The notes: generated from the letters alone by a model not told the origin. Shown: positions 34,401 through 46,882, counted from the first letter of the stretch. The stretch: 64,000 bases of DNA from Cyclina sinensis (GCA_012932295.1 JAAONU010000002.1:17521388-17585387), one strand, 5' to 3'. Translations and numbers: made by a program.

Positions 34401-37360
34401 ATTGAACCCTGTCTGGAGAAATACAATGTGTTTGATTAGTCAGCTTGATTTCATATAAATCACATGTCTCAGATTGTTACTTTACATTACATTTCAGGCT
34501 TGTTGCTTGTTTTTGGAGAATGCTTGTCCCTGGTTTTACTGTGCCTGTATATTCCAACATACTCAAACTTTCCCTTTATTGGTATGTATTCACTTTTATC
34601 CTTTCATATTCTACACATTTTACATGTCAAGGGTATCATCTATTTGGCAATTATTTAATGGCAGCCACAACCTGTTCGCTTTCACCTAGTGAAATATTAT
34701 TTTCAAAAATCACATACCTGATTATTGTTAATCAGCATGGGCTTTTTTAATAATCTTTAAACGTAAATGAGCAATTTATGTACGAGTTCGCATGTGGGAA
34801 TTTCCTTTTTTTTCCTTTGGTCGTACTGACGAGTGCGCCTCAGTGCTTAAAATGCATCTAGGCCTTTTTTTCACAAAATTCTTTGAATATTCGCTCATTT
34901 TCGCCCTTTGAAAAGGTTGAAGTCACGCATTTTACAGATTTATATGGAGCTTACGACTATTTAGAGCCTTCACATACGTATGATCAAACTTTTACCATCC
35001 CCCCCCCCTTTTCCTTCGCTTTCTCATGTTGATAAGTCAATACTGCAATAGGGCCGTGTCACGGAAGAAAGTAATTATTTACTGTATTTAAGTATGACCA
35101 CCTGTCGACACTATATGTAAAGCAGAAGAGACTAAAAAAACAACGTTCTTTGATGTGAACAGCATGACAAATGTTCTGTTTAGATAGGTATATTATATTG
35201 GACGGTAATTTACAGAAATATCGGTTCATATGCATCAAAAACATTGTAAAGAAACACTGTAAGCTGACGTTTTAGTTCCGATGGGCTACAGGTACTATAA
35301 CATTTGCAATTGTTTTAACAAACCCACATTATCGGCCTTATGCATTGCACGAAGGTTAATATTGAGGCAATGACGAAGGAAATGTTCAATATAAGAATAC
35401 TGTGATTTCTGTTTTTCAGGAATTATCAATCTATGCTGCCTGATTTCCGCCACTTGTGCTTTAGTTTTTTCAACAATTACTACCAATATTGGAAACATTA
35501 AGCGGCGACCATTACCTCCGTGTCTTCAAAATGTAGGTTACTAAATTATCCTTTCATATTTACGCCTACATCATTTTAAATAATGAAAGCTGTTTGTCAC
35601 TCATATATTTAATTCAATACATCTGTATAAAAGAAAAGACAACAACAGAACAGTTCCTTATATATGCTTGAAACGAATCCTGTTAGATTCAGCTTTAGTT
35701 GTTTTGGTAGAACTGTTCCAAAAAATAGGAAATACAATATTCAAACATATATCTTCACACTGAAAGTTTGTTCAACAGATTCAGAAAACTTTTCTACGGA
35801 AGCACAGAGGGGGCTTGGAGATTTTGTTTAATATTATTTCGTGGCCATGAGATAACAACTAAGAAAAATTGCTAACTCGTGGCCACGATATAATAACAAA
35901 GAAAGAAACTAATCTTGTTAACTCGTGGCCACGAAATATATCTAAGAAAAAATCAAATCTTCCTATCTCGTGGCCAAGAGATATAACTAAGAGAAAAAAA
36001 AAACAACAAAAAACGATTATTAATTCGTGGGCACGAAATGTAACTAAGGAAAAAAACGATCATTAATTCCTGGCCACGAGATGTAGGTAAGCAAAAAATC
36101 TGGCTAACTTGTGGCCACGAGATAGTAACTAAAAAAACCAAAAGTTTGCTATCTCGTGGCCTCGAGGTAATAACTAAGAAAAACAATTTGCTATCTCATG
36201 GCCACGAGATAATAACTAAGAAAAAAAGAACAAATACACAAATTTTGCTATCTCGTGGCCACAAGATAATAACTAAGAAAAAAACAAGAAACAGATTTCG
36301 TTAACTCGTGGCAACGAGACTATAACTAAGAAAAAAAATTGCTAACTCGTGGCCATGAGTTAATAACTAAGAGAACTGACTAATCAAAGTGTTAAATTAT
36401 TTCTCGGCCACGAATAAAATTAACCAATCAATTTTTGTTAGTTATTATCTCGTGGCCACGAGTTAGCGAAATTTTTTTTTGTTTTTTCTTAGTTACTATC
36501 TCGTGGCGACGAGATAGCAAAATTTGATTTTTGCTTTTTTCTTAGTTATTATTTTGTGGCCAAGAGTTAGTGAATTTTTGTTTTTCTAATTTATATCTCA
36601 TGGCCACGAATTAATAATCGGTTTTTTCTTAGATATATCTCATGGCAACCAGTTAGCAAGATTTGTTTGTTTGTTTTTCTTTAATATTATCTCGTGGCCA
36701 CGAGTTAGCAAAATCTGTTCTTTTTTTTCTTAGTTATTATCTCGTAGCCACGAAATCACCATGTCCCCTCTGTGCTTCCGCACTTCTCAGTGTACTGTTA
36801 ATTTCTTATGCTTGTCTGCGCGGCTGTGGGTTTGAAAACATTTCTGTCTGACTTTTGTTACATGTCCAGCATCTTAAGCTTTGTTGACAGTGTCTTGTAG
36901 ATTTCGAAAAAAAGTATTGTTTTTTCTTCAGTTTATCGCAAAGGTGTCACTCATTTCAAAGAAGAAAGGACATGATTGTAAAACGGAGAAAAAATTCACA
37001 AAAAATAACTTATCTGCAACGGAAAACAGAAGTCTCATACGCGAGAATCATTTCGAACTGGAAGATATGGCGCCTTCTGAAGAACGCAGACGATTGACAA
37101 ATGAACCAAATGGTGTTGTAAATAGAAATGCCAGTGGACCAGACAATGTTAGCGAGAATTCTGATAATACGACTATCAGACCATACTTGCAGGAATTATT
37201 AAGCGAGTTTAAACAGATACATTCCGTGATAAGAAATTTATTGGAGCAGAAAGAAAATCTGGACTGGTTTTATTTTGCCACATTTCTGGACAAAGCATTC
37301 TTTTTGTTATTTTTGTTGGTCTTTCTTATTGAAATTTCCGTTTTGTGCCTAAGTATGTAA
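22465..37360 (+). CDS. Divergent alpha-type nicotinic acetylcholine receptor subunit (10 exons, complete)
   Basis: Pentameric Cys-loop ligand-gated channel subunit of the plasma membrane. Ten exons join in frame to 490 aa: 22465-22525, 25184-25323, 31341-31385, 32099-32208, 32456-32630, 32912-33074, 34185-34337, 34498-34581, 35420-35532, 36932-37360. The 45-bp and 110-bp exons 3 and 4 match the classical nAChR exon sizes. Residues 1-20 are a signal peptide. Loop A is WLPDITVYNT (Tyr117). The Cys-loop is C151-C165 with 13 residues between and FPRD in place of FPFD. Loop B is SSWIY (Trp172). Loop C is Y227-S-CC(229-230)...Y235, so alpha-type. M1 is about 250-272, M2 280-301, M3 311-335 and M4 463-488. 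The cytoplasmic loop is short and polar. Oddities: loop-D Trp is Ser79, and the pore lacks the -1' Glu and 9' Leu. The exon 5 donor is weak (CAG|GTTTGC). The subunit is probably from a bivalve-expanded nAChR clade; ligand and ion selectivity cannot be inferred. Confidence 0.93.
22719..22797 (-). mobile_element. tRNA-like sequence / SINE head in intron 1
   Basis: The minus strand carries a near-perfect A box (TGGCTCAGTGG) and a degenerate B box (GAGTACGGGTCC). Poor stem pairing and a long variable part argue against a functional tRNA; it is most likely a SINE remnant. Confidence 0.4.
24275..24370 (+). repeat. Imperfect CAT/CGT trinucleotide repeat
   Basis: Imperfect ATC/GTC-type trinucleotide tract (CATCATCACCATCACC, GTCATCATCATCGTCATC). 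It lies in intron 1 of the receptor gene. Confidence 0.85.
27177..27640 (+). mobile_element. Bivalve modular repeat (TCCG type) in intron 2
   Basis: Begins with TTTATGCCCCCGAAAGGAGG, then a (TCCG)n run at about 27213-27238. It continues with modules around AAACTTTAACATTGGCAATA, CTTCATACTTGGACAC and TTTGACCTTGACCCC that recur at about 27240, 27345 and 27497. This is the standard order of an abundant bivalve repeat. The 3' side fades into the degraded stretch at 27640-28520. Confidence 0.8.
28110..28520 (+). repeat. Degrading ~65-bp tandem repeat
   Basis: Units of the form ATAATACCTAATGACTGTTG followed by AGACGATAGTAATGCAGTC repeat with a period near 65 bp. The first two are nearly identical; later copies lose bases progressively until the pattern dissolves by about 28520. 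Confidence 0.75.
28890..28992 (-). mobile_element. tRNA-like sequence / SINE remnant in intron 2
   Basis: The minus strand contains a perfect B box (AGGTTCGATCCCC) and an A-box-like block upstream (TGTAAGGCTCTACC). Without matching acceptor or anticodon stems it is best read as a SINE or tRNA-pseudogene fragment. Confidence 0.4.
29058..29945. repeat. 32-36-bp minisatellite
   Basis: About 27 copies of a unit with core ACGCTGCCTGTCTGTAAGCC followed by TGACACACACAT (32 bp, with 34-36-bp variants). It lies in intron 2 of the receptor gene. Long open frames on the minus strand are by-products of the repeat. Confidence 0.95.
35797..36780. mobile_element. Second foldback-like element, in receptor intron 9
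   Basis: A 984-bp element with 16-bp perfect terminal inverted repeats (CGGAAGCACAGAGGGG). The left half (about 35840-36420) is an array of some 12-13 units carrying the palindrome CTCGTGGCCACGAG plus ATAATAACTAAGAAAAA. The right half (about 36425-36760) has about 7 of the same units inverted (TTTTTCTTAGTTATTAT + CTCGTGGCCACGAG). Unit length is 40-57 bp. No exact target duplication was seen. It lies between the M3 exon and the last exon. Confidence 0.85.
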
Positions 37361-37554
37361 ACTTTATTTTTGGCTGTCTAGTTTTCATGATGCGCTGCAT
37401 TTGAAGGTTCAAATGTTTCCCGTTTGCCTTTCATAATGCTTTCTGTGTTCCAAGCTTTTTTCATGAAATCATTTTCATGCATTGTCTGTGTTTAATATAA
37501 TTATTATATAATATTTTATATTTTTTTAATATTCAAAGATATATTATTTTGCAA

Positions 37555-37560
37555 ATAAAT
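37555..37560 (+). terminator. Polyadenylation signal AATAAA of the receptor gene
   Basis: Canonical AATAAA 195 nt after the receptor stop codon, in AT-rich sequence; the first such hexamer I see downstream on this strand. Confidence 0.5.
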
Positions 37561-37689
37561 TTGTAACATTCGTATTTATACATGATATACTTGTTTAACA
37601 AGTACTTTTTATATGTGTAGTAATTTATAAAAATTTGTGAGGAAAAATATTAATTCGTTCCTCAATACTACACTGTTTTGTCTTAAATC

Positions 37690-38700
37690 TCCCCTTGAAT
37701 GACTTTCAACAATTGAAAAATGGCTTTGACACCTACTTCAAACAAAGCTGTCAGAACGACGCTGACGTCCCCTTGCTCACATCAGAAATTCCCAAAATCA
37801 AGAATGTCGACTCAGTAGGGTGAGCCTAAACTAACTGGATGTAAAGTTACCTACTTCAGACCTGAACTATGTTTAAAATTCCTGGATCTTGATTCTCATC
37901 ACTGATTGAAAACCACTTATGAGATACAAACCACTGTGAGCTTGATGAACAGAATGAGTAGAATTTATCTACATGTGCTCAGCTATCCCTGTAAAGGGAT
38001 CTTAAAGGTCCACGAAGGAGTTACTGACTGGAAACCACTTTATAAGCAGGCTTCATTTTTTACCCTGTTGGCTTATTTTTATTTACCATTTCCAAATCTC
38101 GAGTCTCTGTGCCCATTTGTTCACAAGTAATTGATCAGAAACGAAGTGGTCTACCATCCAACATACATCTGCAAAACAATATATCCCCTCTTCTTGGAAT
38201 ATATATAGTTTTCAATATTCTGAAGAAAAATTACTGAGCAAACACCGTTTTCTGTTTTTAGTAACAGTGACCTTGATCACAGACTCCCATGAAACAACTG
38301 CAAACAAGCTACTTAAGTACCAAGTTTCATTGTAATATGACATTCCCAATTGGTGGTAAGCCAAAATTTATATTTAGAAACGGGGACACTGATTGCAAAC
38401 ACTCCAAACAGAATCACCAGCTGAAATTTCAAACTAGCTATATACACATTTAGTTTCATGGCAATGTGACAGTTCAAAGAGGTTATTGATCGGAACCTGT
38501 TTTTCTTTATGTAGATAAAGTGACCTTGATGGCAGACACTCCAAACACAATCTCTCGCTACAAACACACCAAGTTTCATTGCACTATGACATTTCAAGGC
38601 GGTTATTGATCGGAAACTGTAATTCTGAAATGAATCTGTCAATAACAAGTACCTTTGAATTTCAAGATCATATAAGTACTTCGAACAGCTAAAATACTTA
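37690..38700. repeat. Diverged bivalve repeat
   Basis: Contains blocks shared with 58020-58600 (AGCTGTCAGAACGACGCTGA vs. AACTGTCAGGATGACACTGA; AAATTCCTGGAT) and repeated modules CCAAGTTTCATTGCA / GGTTATTGATCGGAA at about 38320, 38450 and 38570. Non-coding. Confidence 0.6.
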
Positions 38701-39619
38701 ATTACCATACATGTATGCTAGGTCTTTTAGGTATGTTGCTTAAAGTTAACAGGAGAAAAATGTAAGGCATTTCTGTGTATCATATTGTAATAGTGGCAGG
38801 TTCGGAAGTCAATGAAGCATTAGAGATAACCCTTTACTTTATTAATTGGCCGTTTGTTATTTAGGACAACGAACATAAAATGACTGACAATGACTTTATT
38901 TATCAATATGTTACAACGTTTATCTTTTTAGATTGAGAATGTATTTATTTATTTTAGACAAATTTGAAAATTATTTTATCCCTAAATTAAACTAAAACAA
39001 AAGAGAGAAAAACAAGTATTTATTTAAGAAAAGACAGTTGGAAAGTGGTTAGCAATAATTGCTATAAGAAGACTAAGTCCTTTTTAAGTTCAAGACTAAG
39101 TCTTGACGATACTGACCTACGCGGTCAGCACCCAACTGCAGAACATTTAATATCACTAGTTTATATAGATAAAATTTACAAGATTCTCGTGCAAGATAAA
39201 CAATAGATGATAATGATTGGACAAACTGATGCATAAACAATTTAGACAGTTAAAACGATTGAACTGTGAGATTTAACCAATTAGAATAGAGGAATGAAAA
39301 TAATTAACCAATCAAATCTAATAATACTTAACTGAGTTCGGAAAGAAGACCAAAATAGATGCAAAAACATAACAATAAAATTGCGCTGTCGAAAAATAAG
39401 AATATTAAGAAAAGTAACCAATGAATTGAAAAATTATAAATGTAAGCAGTAAATTTATCTGTCCTGTTACAATATCTTTTTACAAACCCTTACCAAATAT
39501 GTACTTCCAAAATGATATTTAGCTAATACAATGATCAATTTGATACCTGTATTTTATTACCTATCTTTACCTCAAATTAATAAAACTAAGTACAAAAATG
39601 TACATATACGTCATTGACT

Positions 39620-40210
39620 ACATAAGACTTAACAAGAGCTGTTTGTAAGACAGCCCATGCTCGTCTATTCGAATTTTACTAGAAGAAAGCAATATTATAC
39701 TGATGTATACGATAGTAAACCTTGGCAGAGTAAGTCATGTGCTGTGTGGCACAGGTGCTCGGGGCGTTGATTGGTCAGTAAACTGAAGTATTTTTCATCT
39801 AAAATAGGTTTAACTATTTATTGTATGACTGTCATTCAATTTTCTTCTCTTCCAAAAAAAATATATTTATGGTGTACATATATAATAGAGTAGAGAAGAA
39901 AATTGAATGACAGTCATACAATAAATAGTTAAACCTATTTTAGATGAAAAATACTTCAGTTTACTGACCAATCAACGCGCCGAGCACCTGTGCTGTGTGG
40001 GAAGATATGTAATACAGACAAAAACTAAACCTAAATTTTCTAAGTCTAAAATGGGCATAACTTTGAAATTACTGTTGACAGAGTTATGTGACTTGTCAGT
40101 GTTACGCATCTTGTTATAGGAAGTAAGCACATGAAATTTGAAGCAAATATATTTGATAGTATACAAGATATTGAGCTTTCATAAAAACTTTCACCAATGC
40201 TAACATGTGT
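39620..40210. mobile_element. Bivalve repeat interrupted by a hairpin MITE
   Basis: Begins with ACAAGAGCTGTTTGTAAGAC + AGCCCATGCTCG and continues after the MITE with TAACTTTGAAATTACTGTTG and GAGTTATGTGACTTGTCAG. I recognise this order from abundant bivalve repeats. The MITE at 39750-39992 splits it. Confidence 0.6.
39750..39992. mobile_element. 243-bp near-perfect palindromic MITE with 8-bp target duplication
   Basis: Two arms of about 100 bp are reverse complements with a single visible mismatch (GGGGCG vs GGCGCG near the ends), around a 35-45-nt AT-rich loop. Ends are CACAGGTGCTCGG / CCGAGCACCTGTG. CTGTGTGG flanks both sides (39742-39749 and 39993-40000). An 8-bp duplication fits hAT-type transposition; the class is inference. 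The near-identity of the arms suggests a recent insertion or active gene conversion. Confidence 0.93.
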
Positions 40211-43200
40211 GGTATAGCTCTCACTATTCTTCAAATAGTCAAGCTAAAAAAAACAGAGGAGGGAGAGAAGTGATTGACTCAGTTCTGTAACACTTATATT
40301 TTTTCCGTTTATTCTCTAATTTCATGTTTGTTGCATATCTTCTCTACATTTGCATATGCATGTCCCCCAAGTCATGAAAATAGAATCTTTAAGCCTTCCT
40401 ATGAATGAAAATGGAGGACAGACTATAAATATTATTAAAGGACAGTAACTCCATTAATACAAATGTCCAACTAGTTACCTGCATTTTAACATTTTTGTCA
40501 CCTGTCACAATACTTAGAACCTCCTCAACAAACTAGTCCTGCAAAACCTATTTCACTGTATACATGCATATCTTGGCCTGCTTTATGTCAATGCATCTGA
40601 GATTGATAAAATTCTATATTAACCCTGAACATGCTGAAACTTTGTAATGGATTTGCCCAGCTTTGAATTTGGAATAGTCCATTTAAAGTTTAAGGGATTT
40701 CATTATCAAAATTCAAAAATAGAGCTACCAACAGTATAGAGCCTGGTCAGACTGCACGGATGTGCAGGCTGGCCTGGCTCTATACTGGTGGCAAAGGCTA
40801 ATCCCTTTCAGTTCCAGCAGGTTAAGGATTAAGGCCTAGCTGATCCTAATATACAATTGAGTATTATGCCTGTCTATTAAAAAATAAATTTCTTCTTCAT
40901 TATAACATAACAATAGAAAACTGTAGTAAAATATATATAGACAATACATTGAGATTATCATAAGTATAATACTGCCAGTAAAAAGTGAGTTTAGACTTGT
41001 GTATACACAGCATAAACAAACACCATACTAAACTAGCCAGAAGAATATAAGTAACAAGAATAAAAAGCTGTAGCATATAATTAAATACAGGTCAAAGTGG
41101 TCCAAAACCAAAATGGCCCACATTTCAAGTCAGAACGAAACACAAGGCAGAACAGACCACAGTTCAAGTCAGAACTCAAGTCAGAATTGACCACATTTCA
41201 AATCAGAAATGCCCACATTTCAAGTTAAAATGTCCCACATTTCAAGTCCAAAAATACAAGTTAAAAAGTAACGCTTGTGAAGTTGATACATTCAAATGAC
41301 CCAAAAAAAACCATCAAATTCATTTCAGTTGGAAAAAAATAATTTGATTTCAGATTGAAATGGAAAAAATATAAGTTAATTTATTTGTAGTTTATGTATG
41401 CACTGGGTTCCAGTTAGACTGGTCTTAGTCCCCACAATTAAAGCTATTCGTCCCTTTCTTACTACAGATTTATCTTTTCTTGGCTGGAATTACTGATATA
41501 TGACTGCTAGCAGAGGAAAAAATGTTGCTATTAGAGAGAAAAACATTCAATATATCAATGCATTAACATAAATAGAAAAGGTTAATACAGCTTGCAGCCA
41601 GGCTAGGGTCCGATTGAAATTTTATTGCTTACCATAGAAATATGAACATAACAACAATTATTTAAATGGCAAGTATATTGCAACCTTTTTTTCTGTACAA
41701 CTCATTAAAGAGGAATAATTTTTTTTTAACATTGGTTGTTTTCACGTAAAACGTGTGCCATCCTGAATTACTTCTCCACAAAATAGGAGGCATTTAACTC
41801 TTGTTAAAAATTCTATATGAATAACAATAAAATTTTTTTATGGGCTGTTTAGACTGGAAATACGGGCCGTTTTGTCTTTAGAATTCTGGTCTGTTTTGCT
41901 GGGCCGTTTTGGTAATTGGCCGTTTTGACTGACAGCCATATAATAAACATGTATACATTGTAAAAGCTACACTTTAAGGCACATCAACTGTTTCAACTCC
42001 ACTAAGAAATAAAACAATTCAATTTTCAAACCACCTCATTATAAACTTTTTAACTTGTAGTGTCTCAAAACTGGTCCCTATTATGGTTCATTATATGCAT
42101 GTACATATATCACAATCTAGGTAAACATTTAATGAATCAACAGTTGCTGAAATACGACTTTGTACATACATGTGCAATCTTCCTTATACATGTAAAAAAA
42201 ATTTATGTATCCAATACATAAATTTCAAGTATATTTTGAAAAATATATACATATCAAATACTTAAATTAATTCAGCATTTTGTCAGACAAATATGCTGTT
42301 CAACCTTTTGTAATAAGGTCCACAAACTAAGTTTTCCTCTGTCAGATGTGTAAACAATGAAAGCCCTTGAATGTCCAAGCCAGAGAAACAAAACTCCATG
42401 TATGTTGCATTGCAAAAAATTCAATAATGCTGAAACATAATCTTACCAACTATCTTAGTTTGTAATGAATGATGCCAAACAATGATTAATACGCTTCTAC
42501 AAAAAAAATTAGGTCAGTTGCACAATTGAAGAATTTGTTTTTAACTCCATTCACAACTCTGTATGCATTTAAATATGATTTTCCTTTTTTTTTATTAGAT
42601 ACAATAAATTTGTGCAAGTTTGTCAAATACTGAAAGTATGTATCACTGATTGTAAGATTATCTACAGATCTATACATTGATTGTCAGACTACAGAATGTG
42701 GTATGTGAAAGTCACTTTGACCTTGACCTTAAATAAGGTTTAAAAAAACCCATATCTATGAGAATGGCCTCCTCCTGCGAAAGACTGCATGTTAACATGG
42801 TTAAAGCTATGGTTGTCATGTCAAACAGAATGATGTCATATAAAGGACATCATGTGACATTAAAGACATGTCATTAGTTCTATATAAAAGTCATGTCAAG
42901 ATGCTATGCATACATGAATATAGTGTGATAGAATTGAGTACAAAAGGTATAAATAATTCAATTTATATGATTCATGATATATGCATGGCTATACAACCTT
43001 TACTTGGCCACAAAATATATTATTCTAAAGCATTTACAAATTCTTTTACTCAGAAATATCCCAAGTGTGTACTAATCTATATCTTACCATCTGTATAAAG
43101 ATTATTTTATAATTTAATAACAGCAGTAACAATTTATTTTTATTACACTTGTATGTACCTTAAGCTAACAATAATACATCAGGTATATGTGATCCCTAGC

Positions 43201-45950
43201 TTAATTAAAACAAACATGTAGGCATAAATTACATATACAAGAATAATTATTACTATCACAACTGTAATGACATATATGTTAATATATATAATATAAAAAA
43301 CAAAGTAATGAAAACATTCTATTTCTCAAAATATTGATGTATTCTACAGGCATCTAAAAGTATAAGTCCCACTGTCATATATTTTTGTTATAAAAGAAAT
43401 ATAAACCTGGTGTAAAAGTTTAAAATATTTCATCTTAATCATGAACACATAACACCAAGCCGCTAACATACTGTTGTACTGTTTCAAACTTGTCAGTACA
43501 AATCTGGGTAACTAAGATCCTAATGTGATGAGATTTCTTACATGCTGAACACAAATATATTATAACCCCCTTTTATATTGGGAAATATAATTTCATGCTA
43601 AAAAATGTGTAGATGGTTACTAAATGTATAAAAATATCACTTCTGATCTGCCTAGGTGGCATGACACTGAATGTCAATAGTTATAATGACACAATGAAAC
43701 CAGTCATACATGTAAAAGACAATAAATGGCAGGAACTTTCTGTCCTATTAATGTGCATGCAAGGATTTGTATACCCTTATTGAAGTCCAAAAATTAAAAA
43801 AAAATTGAAGCCAAAGCCATGGCAACCATAAATATCAAGAGAAAAGGGAAGACAAATGAGACCTTCCCTGAAAAAGGGCTCAGTGTGAATACTTTTTATG
43901 TTGAATATTTTTGAAATGATGATCAAGCCTGCAAATGCCTATATTATATCATATGTAAAGTTATATAAGAAAATCATTTCGTTCCCTTAAAAAGAATCTA
44001 ATTCTGTTCATTGTGTAAATATGTCAAAGGGTGTACATGTTTAGAGGATGGAAGAAATATTTGCTGTATTGAGTCTTTGATTTATTTCTAAAGAAATATT
44101 TTCTACCTATGTCTATGCAAAACAAGTCACTCAAGGGCAATTTTAGTATAAACCCTAGAGGTATGATTTAAAAGCAACCTTTGTAAAGTTCTATAAGATA
44201 ATGCTACATATCTATGCAAAAGCACTATGTTTTAAGTTTTCAGAAAAGTAAATTTTTGAACTACTTTTTTTCATATACCTATCAGTTAATGTCAAACAAG
44301 AGACCCTGAGGTTGAGGCATTATCAACCTCAGGGGTATGATTTTAGCATTCTTTGTATAAATCACAACACAATACTACATGGCCAAAATGACAGCAATAA
44401 CCCTTTTAGTTTCAGATAAGAAAAGTTTACCAATATGTCTCTATGTAAAATAACTGACCCCAAACAAAGAGCCAAAAAATGACCCAAAGGGTAAGACTTT
44501 AATTTTAGCAATCTGTGTTAAGATCCACTAGACAATGCTACATGCAAGATTAAACAAGAATAACAAAACCCTGACAACATTGTTTAAAGTAGTTTCAACT
44601 AAATCTCTATATTGTTTTACAAGTGAACCACAGGGTACAGCCAAAAACAAACTGTACTGTAAATGGATGCCGATGATGATTAACAAAGTTGACTGGTATA
44701 GTAAGTCACCAACTTATTATAAAAAATCATATGTCAAGAACACCTAGTCTTCATGTAGGCAATGTGTTCCAAGTTCCATTCTAATCAAATAAACACTTTA
44801 ATTGTAGTTTGCTGCAAAAGTATCCAAATGGTGTTATACAATGTAAATTTGAATTCTCCATCAAAGGGCAGATAAATTGAAAATACATCCTCATGAAACA
44901 TGTGTCACTCATAGTTACTTCTCAGAAGGCTTTTGTGCACTGTATCTCACATGGTTAAAAACTGTAGAAGTATTTTACTGCACAAGGTTGTATATGGCAC
45001 TGCATGACTACTACTATCCAATGACAGATAAATCTAGAGGTTAGCCCTTATGTGTCAAGCACACCAACTCTTCATTAGATAATGTTTAAAGTTTCATTTC
45101 AATCAGATGAAAACTGTAGCTAGGTATACTGCACAAAGTTGCCTTTAATACTATATAAATATATTACAACCAAGGGCAGATAACTCCAGAAAGCATGGGT
45201 GATGCACACCTACTTTTCATGAAAATAGTGCGTACCAAGTTTCACTTCATTTTGATCAGACAAAAACAGAAGCAAAAGTTATTGGCACCAAAATCTGCTA
45301 ATACACTGATGAATGTATAGTTGGACAATAATTACAAATACAGTAAACAATCCTTGGGGAATATAAATCAATTGACACAGGGTTTCTTTAAATTTCCAGA
45401 ATATTTTAGATTTTGCCACATCCTCACTCATGAACAAATCCCTTAAATTTTATCTATTGATAAAATAAAAGATCTCTTTAACTATTTACATAAAATACCA
45501 GGTGGAAAACAAAAGAGTTCTAAAAATTATCACTTCATTAAGCAACAATTCTGAAAAAAGTGTATGCATGTTCAGTGGCAATCGATATTAGTGTAAATTC
45601 ATATCAGATCTATGTGTAAACTATAAAGTTCTTAATTTTCTCTTAAAATTAATATATATCTGAATTAACTTAAACATTCATGAAGATTTGAAAAATAAAG
45701 ATGCCTTAACCTTTGTATAGTGTGTATGTTCTTGTTCCAGGAGAAAACTGTAACTTACACAGGTCTTGATCCAAAGCCTGGAATGTGGGCCAGAAATGCT
45801 CTTAAAGAAAGTCACAGTAATGTTAAATCTTTTAATATATCCACACCTAGGTGTAGCCCCATTTCCCCACTACCCTGTTACCTATGTTTCTGGATCCAGG
45901 CCTGTTACAAAAAATATTCTCGAAAACTCATGCATATTTCACTATAATTA
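40211..45950. other. Non-coding stretch with old dispersed repeats
   Basis: No exons were recognised. The block near 40735-40830 (GCCTGGTCAGACTGCACGGA ... CAGGCTGGCCTGGCTCTATA) is a known-looking bivalve repeat. About 41075-41270 has short direct modules (CCCACATTTCAAGTC), and 41860-41935 has modules with GGGCCGTTTTG. About 43980-45340 holds diverged modules (CTAGACAATGCTACAT; GTTTCATTTCAATCAGATGA) shared with 46100-46600 and 49690-50110. Part of this could be the 3' UTR of the acyl-CoA synthetase gene. Confidence 0.45.
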
Positions 45951-45951
45951 T

Positions 45952-46882
45952 ACAAGAGGGCCATGATGGCCCTAGATCGCTCACCTGAATACTTTGCCTT
46001 TGGGTCTGCTATTGAGCTAACATCAAAAGCTTTTTTAAGAATCTCCCTATATAAATCTATATGAATACAAGTGACCCACAGGGCAGGGCCAAATTTCACT
46101 CAAGGGGCATAATTTGAACAAACTTGGTAGATGACCTCTTACTGATGCTCCATTAAAAATATCTAAGTTCTAGGCTCTGTGGTTTCAGACAAGAGGTTTT
46201 TCAAAGTTTTCCCTATATAAGTCTGTTTAAAATCAATTGATCCCCAGGGCAGTGCCAAATTTGACCCCTGGGGCATAATTTGAACAAACTTGGCAGAGGT
46301 CCACTAGACAATGCTACATACCAAATCTTAAGACTCAGGGCCTTGTGGTTTCAGACAAGAAGATTTTTTAAAGTTTCACAATATAAGCCTATGTAAAATC
46401 AATTGACCCCCGGGGCGGGGCCAAATTTGTCCCCAGGGGTATAATTTGAAAAAACTTGGTTTAAGTCCACTAGACAATGCTACATACCAAATCTTAAGGC
46501 TCAGGGCCTTGTGGTTTCAGACAAGAAGATTTTCAAAGTTTTTCCCTATATAAACCTATGAAAAACCAATGACCCCAGAGCGGGGCTAAATTTGACCCCA
46601 GGAACATAATTTGAATAAGATTTTTCAAAGTTTTTCACTATATAAGCCTATGTAAAATCAACTGCCAAAATCAAAATTTAATGCCATAGAAACCAGATTT
46701 TTTGATGGCAATTGAATTCTTTGAACAACTTGATAGAGCATCATGCAAGGAATATCCCAGACATGTTTCGTTAATGTTGGCTTAGCGATTTAGGAGATGT
46801 TGTTCAAGTCAAATTGTTGACGACGCACGCCAACGGACGATGGACAATCAACGATCCCAAAGCAAGGCTCAGGTGAGCTAAA
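45952..46882 (+). mobile_element. Modular bivalve repeat, GGGCCATGATGGCCC type, copy 1
   Basis: Starts ACAAGAGGGCCATGATGGCC + CTAGATCGCTCACCTGA and ends GGACGATGGACAATCAACGA ... GCTCAGGTGAGCTAAAA. GCTCACCTGA at the start and TCAGGTGAGC at the end are subterminal inverted repeats. The interior has modules around GGCCTTGTGGTTTCAGACAA and CCCCAGGGGCATAATTTGAA, spaced about 145-180 bp. It sits just downstream of the synthetase stop codon. Confidence 0.8.

Noticed and set aside
34445..34750. Open frames of 64-101 codons overlapping the M2 exon
   Set aside because: Only the spliced 34498-34581 segment fits the receptor; the rest is intron or other-frame shadow.
35840..36760. CRISPR-like repeats CTCGTGGCCACGAG
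   Set aside because: Spacers are the same AT-rich sequence in every unit and the array inverts in the middle; it is a foldback element.
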